Shown one piece after another: positions 6,773-15,897 of a stretch of 26,182 nucleotides of DNA. This stretch comes from an uncultured Clostridia bacterium (GTDB lineage: Bacteria; Bacillota_A; Clostridia; TANB77; CAG-508). Where the stretch lies: NCBI GenBank assembly GCA_944388685.1, contig CALXJS010000021.1:1-26182 (forward strand), given 5' to 3'. The translations under genes were made by a program, and so were the position numbers. Within the stretch, counting starts at the first letter, position 1; each line of letters opens with the position of its first letter. The notes beneath the pieces were generated by a model. That model searched no databases. It saw only the letters and a list, made by a program, of their open reading frames with translations, and was not told the origin of the DNA.

Positions 6773-9700
6773 TTACAATTTGCTAATTTCTTTTTTCATT
6801 TTTCTTATTATATCATCTTTTGTCAATTTGTTAATATATTGATATGTATTTTCTTTTCTTCTTGGGTCAAAGGTGCATATAGATTTATATTCGCAATATT
6901 CGCATGGTGTTTTTCCATTTTTGTAATATGGCTTTAAATCAATATTTCCATTAAAAATTTCTTTTCCAATTTCTTTTATCGTTTGATAAATGTATTTTTG
7001 TAATATGCCAAATTCTTCTTGTTTTACGCCATTTGTCCATTTTTCAATGACCTCTCCAGACTTGCTAATGGCTGCTGGGACCATTTTAGAAGTTCCTGTC
7101 GTTAAAGAATTATCATTCATTTTAATCACTTTTACGTCTGCTATAATTAGTCCTTTCATTTTAAAGTTTTTTCTGATTAGTTCTTCTATTTCTTCATCTT
7201 CTATTTTTTTATCTGCTTTTATCATTTGCTCTAATAGTGAAAAATAGAATATTCCTGCTGGAATTAAGTCTTCTTCTTTGCATACAGCGTCTGCATAAGT
7301 TAATAACTGTATTTGCAATCCTGCATACACCTCATTTAAGTCAATATTTTTACTTGAAGATTTGTAATCAATAATTCTTAAATAATTTCCATCATCTTCT
7401 TTTGCTATGTCAATCCTATCAATTTTACCTGTAATCTCAATTCTTTTTCCATCTTCTAATTCCAACCTAATTGGCTTATATTCTCCTTTTGTATCAAATT
7501 CTACCTCTGTTCCTTTAATCGTAAAATCACTATAAATCAAGGTTTGAATTATATATTTTAAAGCTTTGCTAACAATCTTTTTTAATCTTCTTACAAGAAT
7601 ATTGTATTTTACCGTTGCTTTAAAGATATAGTTTTTTGACAATTCCAAATCTTCATCAATAATTTTTGATATAATTTTTTGAATATCTATTTCCTCTAAT
7701 TCTGCCAAATTTAAACCATTTTCATGTACATACTTAAAAAATTCGTCAATTGTTTCATGCATAAAAGAGCCTGTATTAAAACTTTGAATTTTCAACTCTT
7801 CTTTTGGTTTTACTTTTAATCCATATTGTAGATAATATGAAAATGGACATCTTCGATACTGCTCTAATCTTGATACACTCGTATGCAAAGTATTGCCATA
7901 TAGTTTATCCATGTTTTCTTTTTTCAATTTTTGGGGTACATTGGTATAGGCTAATCCTTCCATGTCTTGCTCTAGCCTTGTATTCCATTTAGGATTTTGT
8001 TTGTACCAAGCATATACTGCATACCATAGTTTTTCTATATCTTCTTTATTTTTTAGTTGATATATTTTTTCTAGTAATTCTTCATATGTAATATTTTGAT
8101 TCACAACCTCATATTGCTTGGTTATAACATCACTTTGTTCTTCTAATTTTGGAAAAATCTTTTTTATTTTATGGATTAATATAGATGGTCTTAATGCTTT
8201 TCCCTCTCCATCTGATGAGGCATATGATAAATACATTTCTTGCTCCGCAGTTGTAAACACTTTATAAATATTAAAATTTTCCTCATACAGATTTTCTAGT
8301 GTACCATTGGCTAATTCTATACCATCATTTTTTAAGCGTTCTCTATCTGTATCATTTAAAAATCCTTCATCTTTATTCACACTTGGGAAAACACCATCAT
8401 TTAAACCAATAACAAACACAACCTCTACCTTGTGACTTCTCGTTCTATCAACATCTCCTAAAGTCACTTGGTCCTGTGTTGCTGGAATTTTACCCAATTC
8501 ACTATTTTTTAATCCAATTTTTAAAATTTTACTATATGTATCTATATTCATTTTGTCTTCTTTAAATACCAAAACGATTTCATCAAAAACTTCTAAAATG
8601 ATATGATAACTTTCCACATATTCATTTGCTAAATCGATTAATCCCATCTCTTCTAAATCTTTTACTTTTTTAGAAATCTTTTCCTCTATATTTTGTTTTT
8701 GCAAAAATCCATAGATTTGTTTAGTAATATTTATCGCTGTTTTTTCTTTATCAATATTCTTTTTTAAAGTGATTAATGGCTCTATAATTTGTTTTCTAAT
8801 TTCATTTAGTCTTTCAATCTCTTGTTTCTTATTCTCATCCTCCATTTCATATTTGAAATCTTCTTTCCATTTATTTCGCTTAATGCCCCATTTTGTACAA
8901 TAATTTTCTAATTTAAAAATTTCGTCATCTTCTATATCTAAAAAGCCTAACTTGATATAATTAAACATTGCTTCATTTGCATAATTGGTTGTAAAGATTT
9001 CTAAAATAGAAAGCACATACTGCACAATCACATTTTGGTTCAAATCTCTTTTTTCATCAATAAATACAGGAATATCATATTTTGCAAAAATACTTCTTAC
9101 AAGTGAAGAATACATATCTATATTTTTAGTAATCACTGCCATATCTCTATATCGTAACTGGTTTTCTCTTACCATTTTACAAATGGTTTTTGCTACATTT
9201 TCAATTTCAGAATACCTATTTTTAGCTAAAAATAAATATATGTTTTCCACATCTTTTGCATATTTTGTGGATTTTGTACTATACAAATTTTGACTTAACA
9301 CTTGTAATTCTTCACTTTTTAAACGATATTGTTTCTGCAATTCTACTGGTTCTTCTAGCTGAAAGTGATTTTCATCAACAATTCTAATTAGCTTTTTTAA
9401 GGTTTGTTTGTTTGAATAAAATATATCTATATCTGGATTGGTATCTCTTTCCAAATTATCAATACACATCGTGATATTAACTTGTTTTGCATATTTGATA
9501 AATTGTTTTATCACTTCATATTCTTGTGCTGTAAATCCTGAAAATTCATCAATGTAAATAATACTGTTTTTAATCCAACTTAAATCTTCTATACTCTTTG
9601 CTAAAAAATCTAATAAATCTGTTTCTTCAATATAATTTTGTGAAATTTGTTCCTCATAATTTTGATAAATACATCGGATATCTTCTAACTTTGTTTTTAA

Positions 9701-10135
9701 ATACTTATCCTCAATGGTTTCTATCTCAGTATTTAGTGTTTCTAAAGTAATACCATGTTTTTTGAACTCTGTTATGCTTTGAATTCCAATTTCAATATTC
9801 TCATCACTTTTCCCTAAAAATTGAAAATCATTTTGATGTTTTGATAAAATTAAATAAATCAGCATGGCTTTTCCACACTTTGATAGATTGGTTTTATTTC
9901 TTCCACCAATTTCATTTAATGCTCTATTTGCCATTCTACTAAATGTTATAACCTCTGCATTCATAACCGCTTTTTCTTTTAAAAACCCCATTAAATTTTT
10001 CTCTGCTGTAAATGAAAATTGTTCTGGGGTTATATAATATATATTTTCTTCTTTTTCTATTAACTTTGCTATTTCTGAAAAGCACAAACTGCTTTTTCCT
10101 GTTCCTGTTTTTCCATAAATAATTCTTAATCCCAT
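6773..10135 (-). CDS. addB: AddB, helicase-nuclease subunit of AddAB recombination complex
   Basis: This 1120-residue protein processes double-strand DNA ends for homologous recombination together with AddA. Residues 8-16 (GKTGTGKSS) form the Walker A motif of the N-terminal inactivated-helicase part. A RecB-type nuclease domain sits at the C-terminus: IDYKSS with Asp923 and Lys925, then GLQIQLLTYA. The four cysteines of the AddB Fe-S cluster are visible: C763 in RRCPFSYYLQYG, and C1078, C1081 and C1087 near the end. Length fits Firmicutes AddB. AAGGAG precedes the ATG. The usual partner addA is not adjacent: the next gene downstream encodes an MFS transporter. Confidence 0.96.
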   Translation of the reverse strand: MGLRIIYGKTGTGKSSLCFSEIAKLIEKEENIYYITPEQFSFTAEKNLMGFLKEKAVMNAEVITFSRMANRALNEIGGRNKTNLSKCGKAMLIYLILSKHQNDFQFLGKSDENIEIGIQSITEFKKHGITLETLNTEIETIEDKYLKTKLEDIRCIYQNYEEQISQNYIEETDLLDFLAKSIEDLSWIKNSIIYIDEFSGFTAQEYEVIKQFIKYAKQVNITMCIDNLERDTNPDIDIFYSNKQTLKKLIRIVDENHFQLEEPVELQKQYRLKSEELQVLSQNLYSTKSTKYAKDVENIYLFLAKNRYSEIENVAKTICKMVRENQLRYRDMAVITKNIDMYSSLVRSIFAKYDIPVFIDEKRDLNQNVIVQYVLSILEIFTTNYANEAMFNYIKLGFLDIEDDEIFKLENYCTKWGIKRNKWKEDFKYEMEDENKKQEIERLNEIRKQIIEPLITLKKNIDKEKTAINITKQIYGFLQKQNIEEKISKKVKDLEEMGLIDLANEYVESYHIILEVFDEIVLVFKEDKMNIDTYSKILKIGLKNSELGKIPATQDQVTLGDVDRTRSHKVEVVFVIGLNDGVFPSVNKDEGFLNDTDRERLKNDGIELANGTLENLYEENFNIYKVFTTAEQEMYLSYASSDGEGKALRPSILIHKIKKIFPKLEEQSDVITKQYEVVNQNITYEELLEKIYQLKNKEDIEKLWYAVYAWYKQNPKWNTRLEQDMEGLAYTNVPQKLKKENMDKLYGNTLHTSVSRLEQYRRCPFSYYLQYGLKVKPKEELKIQSFNTGSFMHETIDEFFKYVHENGLNLAELEEIDIQKIISKIIDEDLELSKNYIFKATVKYNILVRRLKKIVSKALKYIIQTLIYSDFTIKGTEVEFDTKGEYKPIRLELEDGKRIEITGKIDRIDIAKEDDGNYLRIIDYKSSSKNIDLNEVYAGLQIQLLTYADAVCKEEDLIPAGIFYFSLLEQMIKADKKIEDEEIEELIRKNFKMKGLIIADVKVIKMNDNSLTTGTSKMVPAAISKSGEVIEKWTNGVKQEEFGILQKYIYQTIKEIGKEIFNGNIDLKPYYKNGKTPCEYCEYKSICTFDPRRKENTYQYINKLTKDDIIRKMKKEISKL

Positions 10136-10178
10136 AAAATTCTCCTTTTATCCAATTGGGGACGTTTCTTTTTTGACA
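10136..10178. other. Spacer with GGGGACGTTTC motif between ogg and addB
   Basis: The 43-bp spacer contains the addB ribosome site and the string TTGGGGACGTTTCTTTTTTG (10154-10173, approximate). It resembles the GGGACGTG outer arm of palindrome D. Only one arm is present, so it may be a remnant of a hairpin repeat. This is weak evidence. Confidence 0.3.
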
Positions 10179-11048
10179 CTATGCTTCTCTTCTCCAATAA
10201 AACAAATATTGTTGTGCTAATCCTGCTAAATCTCCAAATTTTTCTTTTGCAATTTTTTCAATCTGTTTTTTGTTGACCTTTGTTTCATCTTCGTTTCTGA
10301 TATATAAATCATTCATTACTCTTCTTACCCACACATCTATTGGAAATACCTCTAAACGTTTTAAGTCAGAAAACAATAATATGCAATCTGCAACTTTTGG
10401 TCCCACACCTGAAAGGGTCAATAGTTTTTCTCTTACTTCTATTGTGTTTGGATTTTCTTCTAACTCCTGTAAGTTCACTTTTCCTTCCAATATCATTTTT
10501 GTAGTTTCATACAAACGAATATCTCTAAAACCTAATCCTAATGCTCGATATTGCTCCACAGTAACATTTTTCAATTCTTCTGGTGTTGGAAATGTATAAT
10601 ATATTTTTCCATTCCATTTTATTTGCTTTCCATATGTTTTGGATAGTCTTTCGATAATCCCTTTTATTCTTGGTATATTGTTATTAGCAGATATGATAAA
10701 AGATATAATTGTTTCCCATAAGTCTTGATTTAAAATTCTAATACCTTTACCATATTGAATACTATCTTTCATATAGTTATCGATGTGAGATAGATTTTCT
10801 TTTATTTCTTCATAATTTCTATCCATATCAAAATATGTGTGTATTTCTTCTTCTAAATTTTCAGTTTTACATATACCAGTAAATATATAATCTTGTCCTT
10901 CTTTCTTTATATTGACCACATTTTCTTTCCATATTCCTGTATAACTTCCGTCTTCTTGCTCATTCCATCGAAAGCATTGTCCACATTCAAATATGTCTTT
11001 TAAATTAAATGTTTCTAGGTTCTTTAATATGTATTGTTGCTCTTTCAT
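10179..11048 (-). CDS. ogg: 8-oxoguanine DNA glycosylase/AP lyase, OGG1 type
   Basis: This HhH-GPD superfamily enzyme excises oxidised guanine from DNA. An OGG N-terminal fold (FECGQCFRW) precedes the helix-hairpin-helix LSGVGPKVADCILLF, which supplies the catalytic lysine (Lys219 counted from the upstream ATG). The FPIDVWV segment supplies the catalytic aspartate (Asp239). Both catalytic residues are intact. Two ATG codons are possible: 11051 overlaps the upstream stop as ATGA but sits only 3 nt from AAGGA, whereas 11048 has a better distance of about 6 nt. Either way the gene is translationally coupled to the ATPase gene before it. The product is 289-290 residues. Confidence 0.92.
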   Translation of the reverse strand: MKEQQYILKNLETFNLKDIFECGQCFRWNEQEDGSYTGIWKENVVNIKKEGQDYIFTGICKTENLEEEIHTYFDMDRNYEEIKENLSHIDNYMKDSIQYGKGIRILNQDLWETIISFIISANNNIPRIKGIIERLSKTYGKQIKWNGKIYYTFPTPEELKNVTVEQYRALGLGFRDIRLYETTKMILEGKVNLQELEENPNTIEVREKLLTLSGVGPKVADCILLFSDLKRLEVFPIDVWVRRVMNDLYIRNEDETKVNKKQIEKIAKEKFGDLAGLAQQYLFYWRREA

Positions 11049-12388
11049 CATATTTCCTTCTCTCTTAAATATCTTTTCAAAAGAAATGTTATAAAATATG
11101 GAAATGTATAAAATTTGCCATTAAATCCTATATTTTTATAGCCTAATTTTATACCATATTGTATGTCTTTATATTTTTCGCTATCTATCAGATTGTTTAG
11201 AGAAACTGTTGAATCATCTGTTGCTTTTACTTCTACTGGAATTAGTGTTCTTGCATCACGAACAAAGAAATCCATTTCAATTGTTCCTTTTTCATTTTTA
11301 TAAAAGTAAAGGGAATATCCTTGTTTTACTAGCATATCAGCCACAATGTTTTCGTATATTGCACCTTTATAGGTATTAAAGTTTTGGTTATTTCTTAAAT
11401 CTTCCTGTGCTTCTTCATCCAAAGAGCCAATCAACAGTCCAGTATCTCTAAAGTAAATTCTAAAATTATCTGGGTTATAATTTCCTTTTAAAGGAAGTTC
11501 TGGTTGCTCTAAGCAATAACAAACATTTATCATTCCTGCATTATTTAACCAGTCAACTGTTCCAACATATTCTCTGCTTCTTGCACCCTTTTCTACTTTT
11601 GAAATTTGAAATTTTTTATTTTCATTCCCTAAAAATACTGGTATTTTACGATATACATTTAAGATTTTTGCTTGGTCTAATCCTCCAGCATATTTTGTTA
11701 TGTCTTCTTCATAATCTAAAAGGATTTGCTTTTGCATTTTTAATGTTCCACTATAATTATTATTCTTTACAAAGGTATTGACAATAGCTGGCATTCCACC
11801 TATTATCATATATTCCTTAAAGTTATCAAACATCACAGAAAGTTCTGTGTTAGAAAAAGGTGTTAATGTTTTCATATGTTGATATAAATCTTCTATTTGA
11901 CTTTCTTTATATCCTTTTGCCCAAAGAAATTCTTCAAAATCCATTGAATACATCTCATAATCTTCTTTATTTCCAACACTATTAGATTCAATTTCATTAT
12001 AATTAATTCCCATAAGTGAGCCAGAACATATAACGTCATATCTTCCATCTTCTCTAAAAGCCTTTAATGATGTTGCACAATTTATACAATCTTTTAATTC
12101 ATCAAAAAAAATCAATGTCTCTCCTGGTATAAATTCAAGATTTGGATTTCTGAGTGAAATATTTTTAATAATTGTATCTACTTCAAATCCATCGTCAAAA
12201 ATGTCTTTAAATTGTTTTTGAAGTATAAAATTAATTTCAATAACACTTTTATAATTTTTTCTTGCAAAGTTCCTGATAGATTCTGTTTTTCCTATCTGAC
12301 GAGCACCTTTTACAATCAAAGGCATTTTATCTGGATTATTTTTCCAATCGATTAAATATTGGTCTATTTTTCTTTTTAATAGTTCCAT
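11048..12388 (-). CDS. AAA_14/DUF4143 family ATPase with PD-(D/E)xK-like C-terminus
   Basis: This 446-residue protein belongs to a widespread, poorly understood prokaryotic family. Walker A is GARQIGKT (28-35) and Walker B is IFFDE (93-97), followed by CSGSLMG (sensor-like, 121-127). The C-terminal DUF4143 region carries Glu346, Asp373 in EMDFFV and EVK (386-388), the spacing of a PD-(D/E)xK nuclease fold. Whether the family cuts DNA is not settled. AGGTGATGA precedes the ATG. The promoter and three regularly spaced direct repeats lie just upstream. Its stop overlaps the start of ogg, so both are made from one transcript. Family members are often patchily distributed, hinting at horizontal movement. 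Confidence 0.87.
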   Translation of the reverse strand: MELLKRKIDQYLIDWKNNPDKMPLIVKGARQIGKTESIRNFARKNYKSVIEINFILQKQFKDIFDDGFEVDTIIKNISLRNPNLEFIPGETLIFFDELKDCINCATSLKAFREDGRYDVICSGSLMGINYNEIESNSVGNKEDYEMYSMDFEEFLWAKGYKESQIEDLYQHMKTLTPFSNTELSVMFDNFKEYMIIGGMPAIVNTFVKNNNYSGTLKMQKQILLDYEEDITKYAGGLDQAKILNVYRKIPVFLGNENKKFQISKVEKGARSREYVGTVDWLNNAGMINVCYCLEQPELPLKGNYNPDNFRIYFRDTGLLIGSLDEEAQEDLRNNQNFNTYKGAIYENIVADMLVKQGYSLYFYKNEKGTIEMDFFVRDARTLIPVEVKATDDSTVSLNNLIDSEKYKDIQYGIKLGYKNIGFNGKFYTFPYFITFLLKRYLREKEI

Positions 12389-12406
12389 TTTTCATCACCT
12401 GTATAT

Positions 12407-12436
12407 AGTATATCACAAAATTCCATGTATGTGCAA
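12407..12436 (-). promoter_or_regulatory. Promoter of the DUF4143 ATPase gene
   Basis: On the minus strand, TTGCAC (12431-12436) and TATACT (12407-12412) are 18 bp apart. The predicted start of transcription is near 12400, which leaves a very short leader that begins at the ribosome site. One 15-bp repeat covers the spacer between -35 and -10. Confidence 0.65.
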
Positions 12437-12490
12437 TATATTTTATCACAAAATTCCAGAAATTTTTAACATGTAAAATCACAAAAATTC
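12411..12490 (-). repeat. Three 15-bp direct repeats at 33-bp spacing (operator-like)
   Basis: TATCACAAAATTCCA occurs perfectly at 12411-12425 and 12444-12458. A diverged copy, AATCACAAAAATTCT, lies at 12477-12491. Start-to-start distance is exactly 33 bp both times, about three helical turns, so all copies face the same side of the DNA. The intervening 18-bp stretches are unrelated. The first copy lies over the promoter. Confidence 0.75.
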
Positions 12491-12532
12491 TTTTTCTTTT
12501 GAGTTTATCAAGACTTGTGTAAATCTTAAAAA

Positions 12533-12569
12533 CACCTTATACTAAGACTATTCATCCTAGTATAAGGTG
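12533..12569 (-). terminator. Rho-independent terminator after the small anchored protein gene
   Basis: The perfect 12-bp stem CACCTTATACTA / TAGTATAAGGTG closes a 13-nt loop. On the minus strand it is followed by TTTTT. It starts only 5 bp past the stop codon at 12574 and separates the ABC/two-component module from the DUF4143 ATPase transcript. Confidence 0.85.
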
Positions 12570-12573
12570 CATT

Positions 12574-13230
12574 TTATTCAAAATTAACTACAAACTCCAA
12601 ATCTGTATTTTTTAACTCCTTATATTCTTCCTGTTCAAATTGATATCTCAAATTAATAATTCTCACCGTAATTTGTTTTGGTTCTGTTAATTCCTTATCC
12701 AAAGAAGATGCCATTGTTTTAGAAACACGTGTTAAATCTTCTGTATTATTTTGATACTCTGATTGGGTATTAAATACACAATAATCATTAAATTTATAAT
12801 ATTGATTTTCTTGATATTTTTCCTTTAAAAAACCTGTTATATAGTCTTTTGTATATACAAGATTTTCCCAAAGAGAACTATTTAATATATTATTATCCTC
12901 ATCAAATATTAAATAATCATAGATAACCGAATTTATATTTTTCTGATTTTTACTTTCAAATTCAACAGTAGCTTCTAATACATTGTTTTTCTCAATACTT
13001 TCCTCATTGCCTTCTGGATAATAACTTAGATCTGATAATTTAACTGTTAAATCTTCTAAATCTATTTCTTGATTTTGTGTAAAAGGTTCATTCAACTTTC
13101 CGTTTTGTATTGTGGTTTGCATAGTATTTCTATTATTGTAATTTTCTCTATTTTGAAAATATATAAAAATTAAAACAACCAATATAATAACTATAAAAAT
13201 ACCAATACCTATTTTTACCCCTTTGCTCAT
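12574..13230 (-). CDS. Membrane-anchored extracytoplasmic protein, unknown function
   Basis: The 218-residue protein has one N-terminal hydrophobic helix (about residues 7-25, GIGIFIVIILVVLIFIYF) after a short basic start. This fits an uncleaved signal anchor with the rest outside the cell. A polar Asn/Gln-rich linker (26-55) leads to an acidic, beta-rich domain with no recognised motif. A single cysteine is present and no lipobox. GGGGG about 8 nt upstream of the ATG serves as ribosome site. It lies 90 bp downstream of the histidine kinase gene, at the end of the RR-ABC-kinase group. It could be an accessory or ligand-binding protein of that module, but only position supports this. Confidence 0.7.
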   Translation of the reverse strand: MSKGVKIGIGIFIVIILVVLIFIYFQNRENYNNRNTMQTTIQNGKLNEPFTQNQEIDLEDLTVKLSDLSYYPEGNEESIEKNNVLEATVEFESKNQKNINSVIYDYLIFDEDNNILNSSLWENLVYTKDYITGFLKEKYQENQYYKFNDYCVFNTQSEYQNNTEDLTRVSKTMASSLDKELTEPKQITVRIINLRYQFEQEEYKELKNTDLEFVVNFE

Positions 13231-13319
13231 ATAATTACCCCCTTTTATAAATTCCTTTTATTTTTTCTAATTTTCTTTGTATAATTTTAACTTTGTTACA
13301 CATAAAGTTATTTGTCAAT

Positions 13320-14195
13320 TTAAAACTCTATTTGTATAATTAAATACTGGTTTATAAATTTGGCAGATATGTTTCCCCCATTTAATTCCACTAATTGTTT
13401 AGCAATTGATAAGCCTAGACCTGTGGATTTTTTAGCATTTTCTACAGTAAAGTATCTATCAAAAATCTTTTGGACAGTAGTTGCATCTAAAGAAGTTGCT
13501 TTGTTTGCAAATGTTATTTTTCCTTCTTTATCTAGTACCACTTTAAAGTCTCCATTACTATATTTTCCTGCATTTGATAAAATATTTTCAAATATTCTAA
13601 TTATTGTATGTTTATCTAAATTTCTATACACTTTTTCTGCACATATTTCTACTTGTGGTTCTATATTATTTTCTTTAAAAATCGTATAATCATTTGCCAA
13701 GGCTTCTTCTAGTAATTCATTTAAGCAACATTCTTCTTTTTCTATTTTTGTTTCCATGTCCATTGTTTTGGAAAAGTCAAATAATTGCTCTGTAAGTACA
13801 GTTAATTCATTTATTTTTCTATCAATAATTTTTAAATATTTTTCTTGTTCTTCTTTATTTTCTCTTAATAGTTCTATATATCCACGAATTGCAGTAAGTG
13901 GTGTTCTCATATCATGAGAAATATTTGTGATTATTCTTTTTAATTCTTGATTTCCATTTTGGTATTGCAATTGTTGTTTTCTTAATTTTTTCAATTCTCT
14001 ATTGATTTCATTTGCTAATTTTTTTATATCTTTGTCTTTGGTAGTTATTGTTATTAAAGTGTTTGTATCTGATTGTAATATATTACTAAATGATACAGCT
14101 ATTTCTTTCATTGATTTTTTCATGATATATATTTTGATGATTGCAAAAAGTAATATGATAAATAATATAACAATAATTACATATAGCCAATTCAC
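13320..14195 (-). CDS. Sensor histidine kinase with minimal sensor region
   Basis: The 291-residue kinase has a single hydrophobic helix at residues 3-24 and essentially no extracellular loop. A signalling helix follows (about 55-85), then the H-box NISHDMRTPLTAI with phospho-accepting His94. The N-box is FENILSNAGKYS (Asn204/Asn208), and the G-box TGLGLSIAKQL lies at 258-268. The start is GTG (14195-14193), 7 nt after AGGAGG. It lies 11 bp behind the ABC permease gene and is cotranscribed with it. In related resistance modules such kinases rely on the transporter or on membrane cues for sensing; here that is an inference from the lack of an outer domain. Confidence 0.9.
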   Translation of the reverse strand: MNWLYVIIVILFIILLFAIIKIYIMKKSMKEIAVSFSNILQSDTNTLITITTKDKDIKKLANEINRELKKLRKQQLQYQNGNQELKRIITNISHDMRTPLTAIRGYIELLRENKEEQEKYLKIIDRKINELTVLTEQLFDFSKTMDMETKIEKEECCLNELLEEALANDYTIFKENNIEPQVEICAEKVYRNLDKHTIIRIFENILSNAGKYSNGDFKVVLDKEGKITFANKATSLDATTVQKIFDRYFTVENAKKSTGLGLSIAKQLVELNGGNISAKFINQYLIIQIEF

Positions 14196-14206
14196 AAAAA
14201 TTCCTC

Positions 14207-14953
14207 CTATTTTAATTCTTTTCTATTGAACAAATATATGCCTATACTGTTGATAATAAATGTTATTCCTAATGAATATACCCATAGCAATTGTATATTT
14301 GCTTCTTCTCTATATGCAAGCCAAGATATTTGTATAACTTGTCCTGTTGGAAAAATATTTAATATTTCATCCCCTGGTGTTTGTAAAATTGCCATTATCA
14401 TCATGGCTAATGTTAATAATAGGCAAATAACTGTTGAGATTGTTATGTTAGAACATATTAAAGATATAAATGTGAAGATACCTGCATAAAAAACTATTAT
14501 CATAAAACTGTCTAATAACACATATAGGAAGTCTGATATAGGTATTTGTATTCCTCCAAACATTGGTATTCCAATACTTGCAACGATTAATAAGTAGATT
14601 ACTTCAACTATAATTCCTACAACAACACTCATAATAAAATTAGCAATGTATACACTTATTCTACTATGTCCTGCTATCAATTTATTTCTAATCACACCAT
14701 CTGAATATTCTGTACCTACAAATAAGCTTGTAAATAATGACATCAAAAAACCTATAATAACAAGGTTGTCTACTAAAAGTCTATCTGTAGTTTTTAAGTC
14801 TGTTAGTGGAAATCCATATTGAATATCTTTTAATTCATCTGTATATCTGGAATATAGCACAAACAATGCCATAACAATACTTACAACAATGATAAAATAA
14901 AATATTTTGTTTTTCTTTAATCTAAAAAAACTTGCATTTAATAATTTATACAT
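14207..14953 (-). CDS. ABC-2 type transporter permease
   Basis: This membrane subunit of about 248 residues has six hydrophobic helices. The cytosolic segment after the second, GTEYSDGVIRNKLIAGHSR, is the conserved coupling-helix region of BcrB/NatB-like permeases. The open frame extends to GTG 14962, but AGGAGG stands 8 nt before ATG 14953, which is the likely start. This overlaps the end of the ATPase gene by 8 nt, so the two subunits are translationally coupled. The pair resembles bacitracin or lantibiotic export/immunity transporters. The substrate is unproven. Confidence 0.88.
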   Translation of the reverse strand: MYKLLNASFFRLKKNKIFYFIIVVSIVMALFVLYSRYTDELKDIQYGFPLTDLKTTDRLLVDNLVIIGFLMSLFTSLFVGTEYSDGVIRNKLIAGHSRISVYIANFIMSVVVGIIVEVIYLLIVASIGIPMFGGIQIPISDFLYVLLDSFMIIVFYAGIFTFISLICSNITISTVICLLLTLAMMIMAILQTPGDEILNIFPTGQVIQISWLAYREEANIQLLWVYSLGITFIINSIGIYLFNRKELK

Positions 14954-15860
14954 TGCTTTCACCTCCTATTAAATTAATATAATAGTTTTCAAGTGACTCT
15001 TCTTTTTCTGTAAATTCCTCTATTATACAATTTCTTTTAGAAAGTGCAACAGCAAATCCTGAAATATTTACAGTATCATATATATTGATTTTTCCATCAT
15101 CTTTTATTTCATATGATATTGAATTTTCCTCTAAATATTGTATACATTCTTTAAGATTATTTACCTTTACTTCTATTCTTTTTCTACAATTTTGTTCTAA
15201 TTCTTGTTTACTAATTTCTTGAATTATCTTGCCATGATTTAAAAAACCATAATGTGTTGCAACCTTTGACAATTCGTCTAAATAATGACTTGATATTAAA
15301 AATGTTATCCCTTTTTCTTTGTTTAATTTTAAGATTAGTTCCCTAATTTCAATAATCCCTTCTGGGTCTAATCCATTAATTGGTTCGTCTAAAATTAAAA
15401 AGTCTGGTTCTCCTACTAAAGCAATGGCAATTCCTAATCTTTGTTTCATTCCCAAAGAAAAGTCTTTTGCTTTCTTTTTTCCCGTATTGCTTAAACCTAC
15501 TTGTTTTAAAATTTCTTTTAGATTTTCTTCACTTGGTAAGCCCAGTATTTTATACTGTTCTTTTAAGTTATCTTCAGCAGTGGCATCTATTCTGATAGAT
15601 GGTGTTTCTACAATGGCTCCTATTCTTTTTCTTTCTTCTTTCATTTTTTTATCTGTATTTGAAACTCCATACATCATAAATGTTCCACTTGTTGGTTTTT
15701 GCAAACTACAAATCAATCGAATTAAAGTGGTTTTTCCTGCTCCGTTTTTTCCAATAAGACCATAAATAGCACCTTTTGGTATGTGCATATTTAGGTTATC
15801 TATTGCTTTGAATTTATTATATTTTTTCTCCAAAGCTTTTGTTTCTAAAATATATTCCAT
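14946..15860 (-). CDS. ABC transporter ATP-binding protein (BcrA-like)
   Basis: The 304-residue nucleotide-binding subunit has Walker A GKNGAGKT (37-44), the signature FSLGMKQR (134-141), Walker B FLILDEP (154-160) and the H-loop SSH (190-192). A C-terminal extension of about 90 residues follows, as in BcrA-type drug exporters. It partners with the permease encoded immediately downstream. A GGAGGAGG ribosome site precedes the ATG by 2-5 nt. The 80-bp gap before it carries four TTAAC boxes, so the transporter may be induced by the response regulator of the same cluster. Confidence 0.92.
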   Translation of the reverse strand: MEYILETKALEKKYNKFKAIDNLNMHIPKGAIYGLIGKNGAGKTTLIRLICSLQKPTSGTFMMYGVSNTDKKMKEERKRIGAIVETPSIRIDATAEDNLKEQYKILGLPSEENLKEILKQVGLSNTGKKKAKDFSLGMKQRLGIAIALVGEPDFLILDEPINGLDPEGIIEIRELILKLNKEKGITFLISSHYLDELSKVATHYGFLNHGKIIQEISKQELEQNCRKRIEVKVNNLKECIQYLEENSISYEIKDDGKINIYDTVNISGFAVALSKRNCIIEEFTEKEESLENYYINLIGGESNV

Positions 15861-15897
15861 AACCTCCTCCCTTCAAAATTTACTTTACTACAAAATC

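Noticed and set aside
12411..12491. Mini CRISPR array or replication iterons
   Set aside because: Repeats are 15 bp with 18-bp spacers, only three copies, and lie over a promoter. No cas or replication-initiator gene is near. Operator sites fit better.
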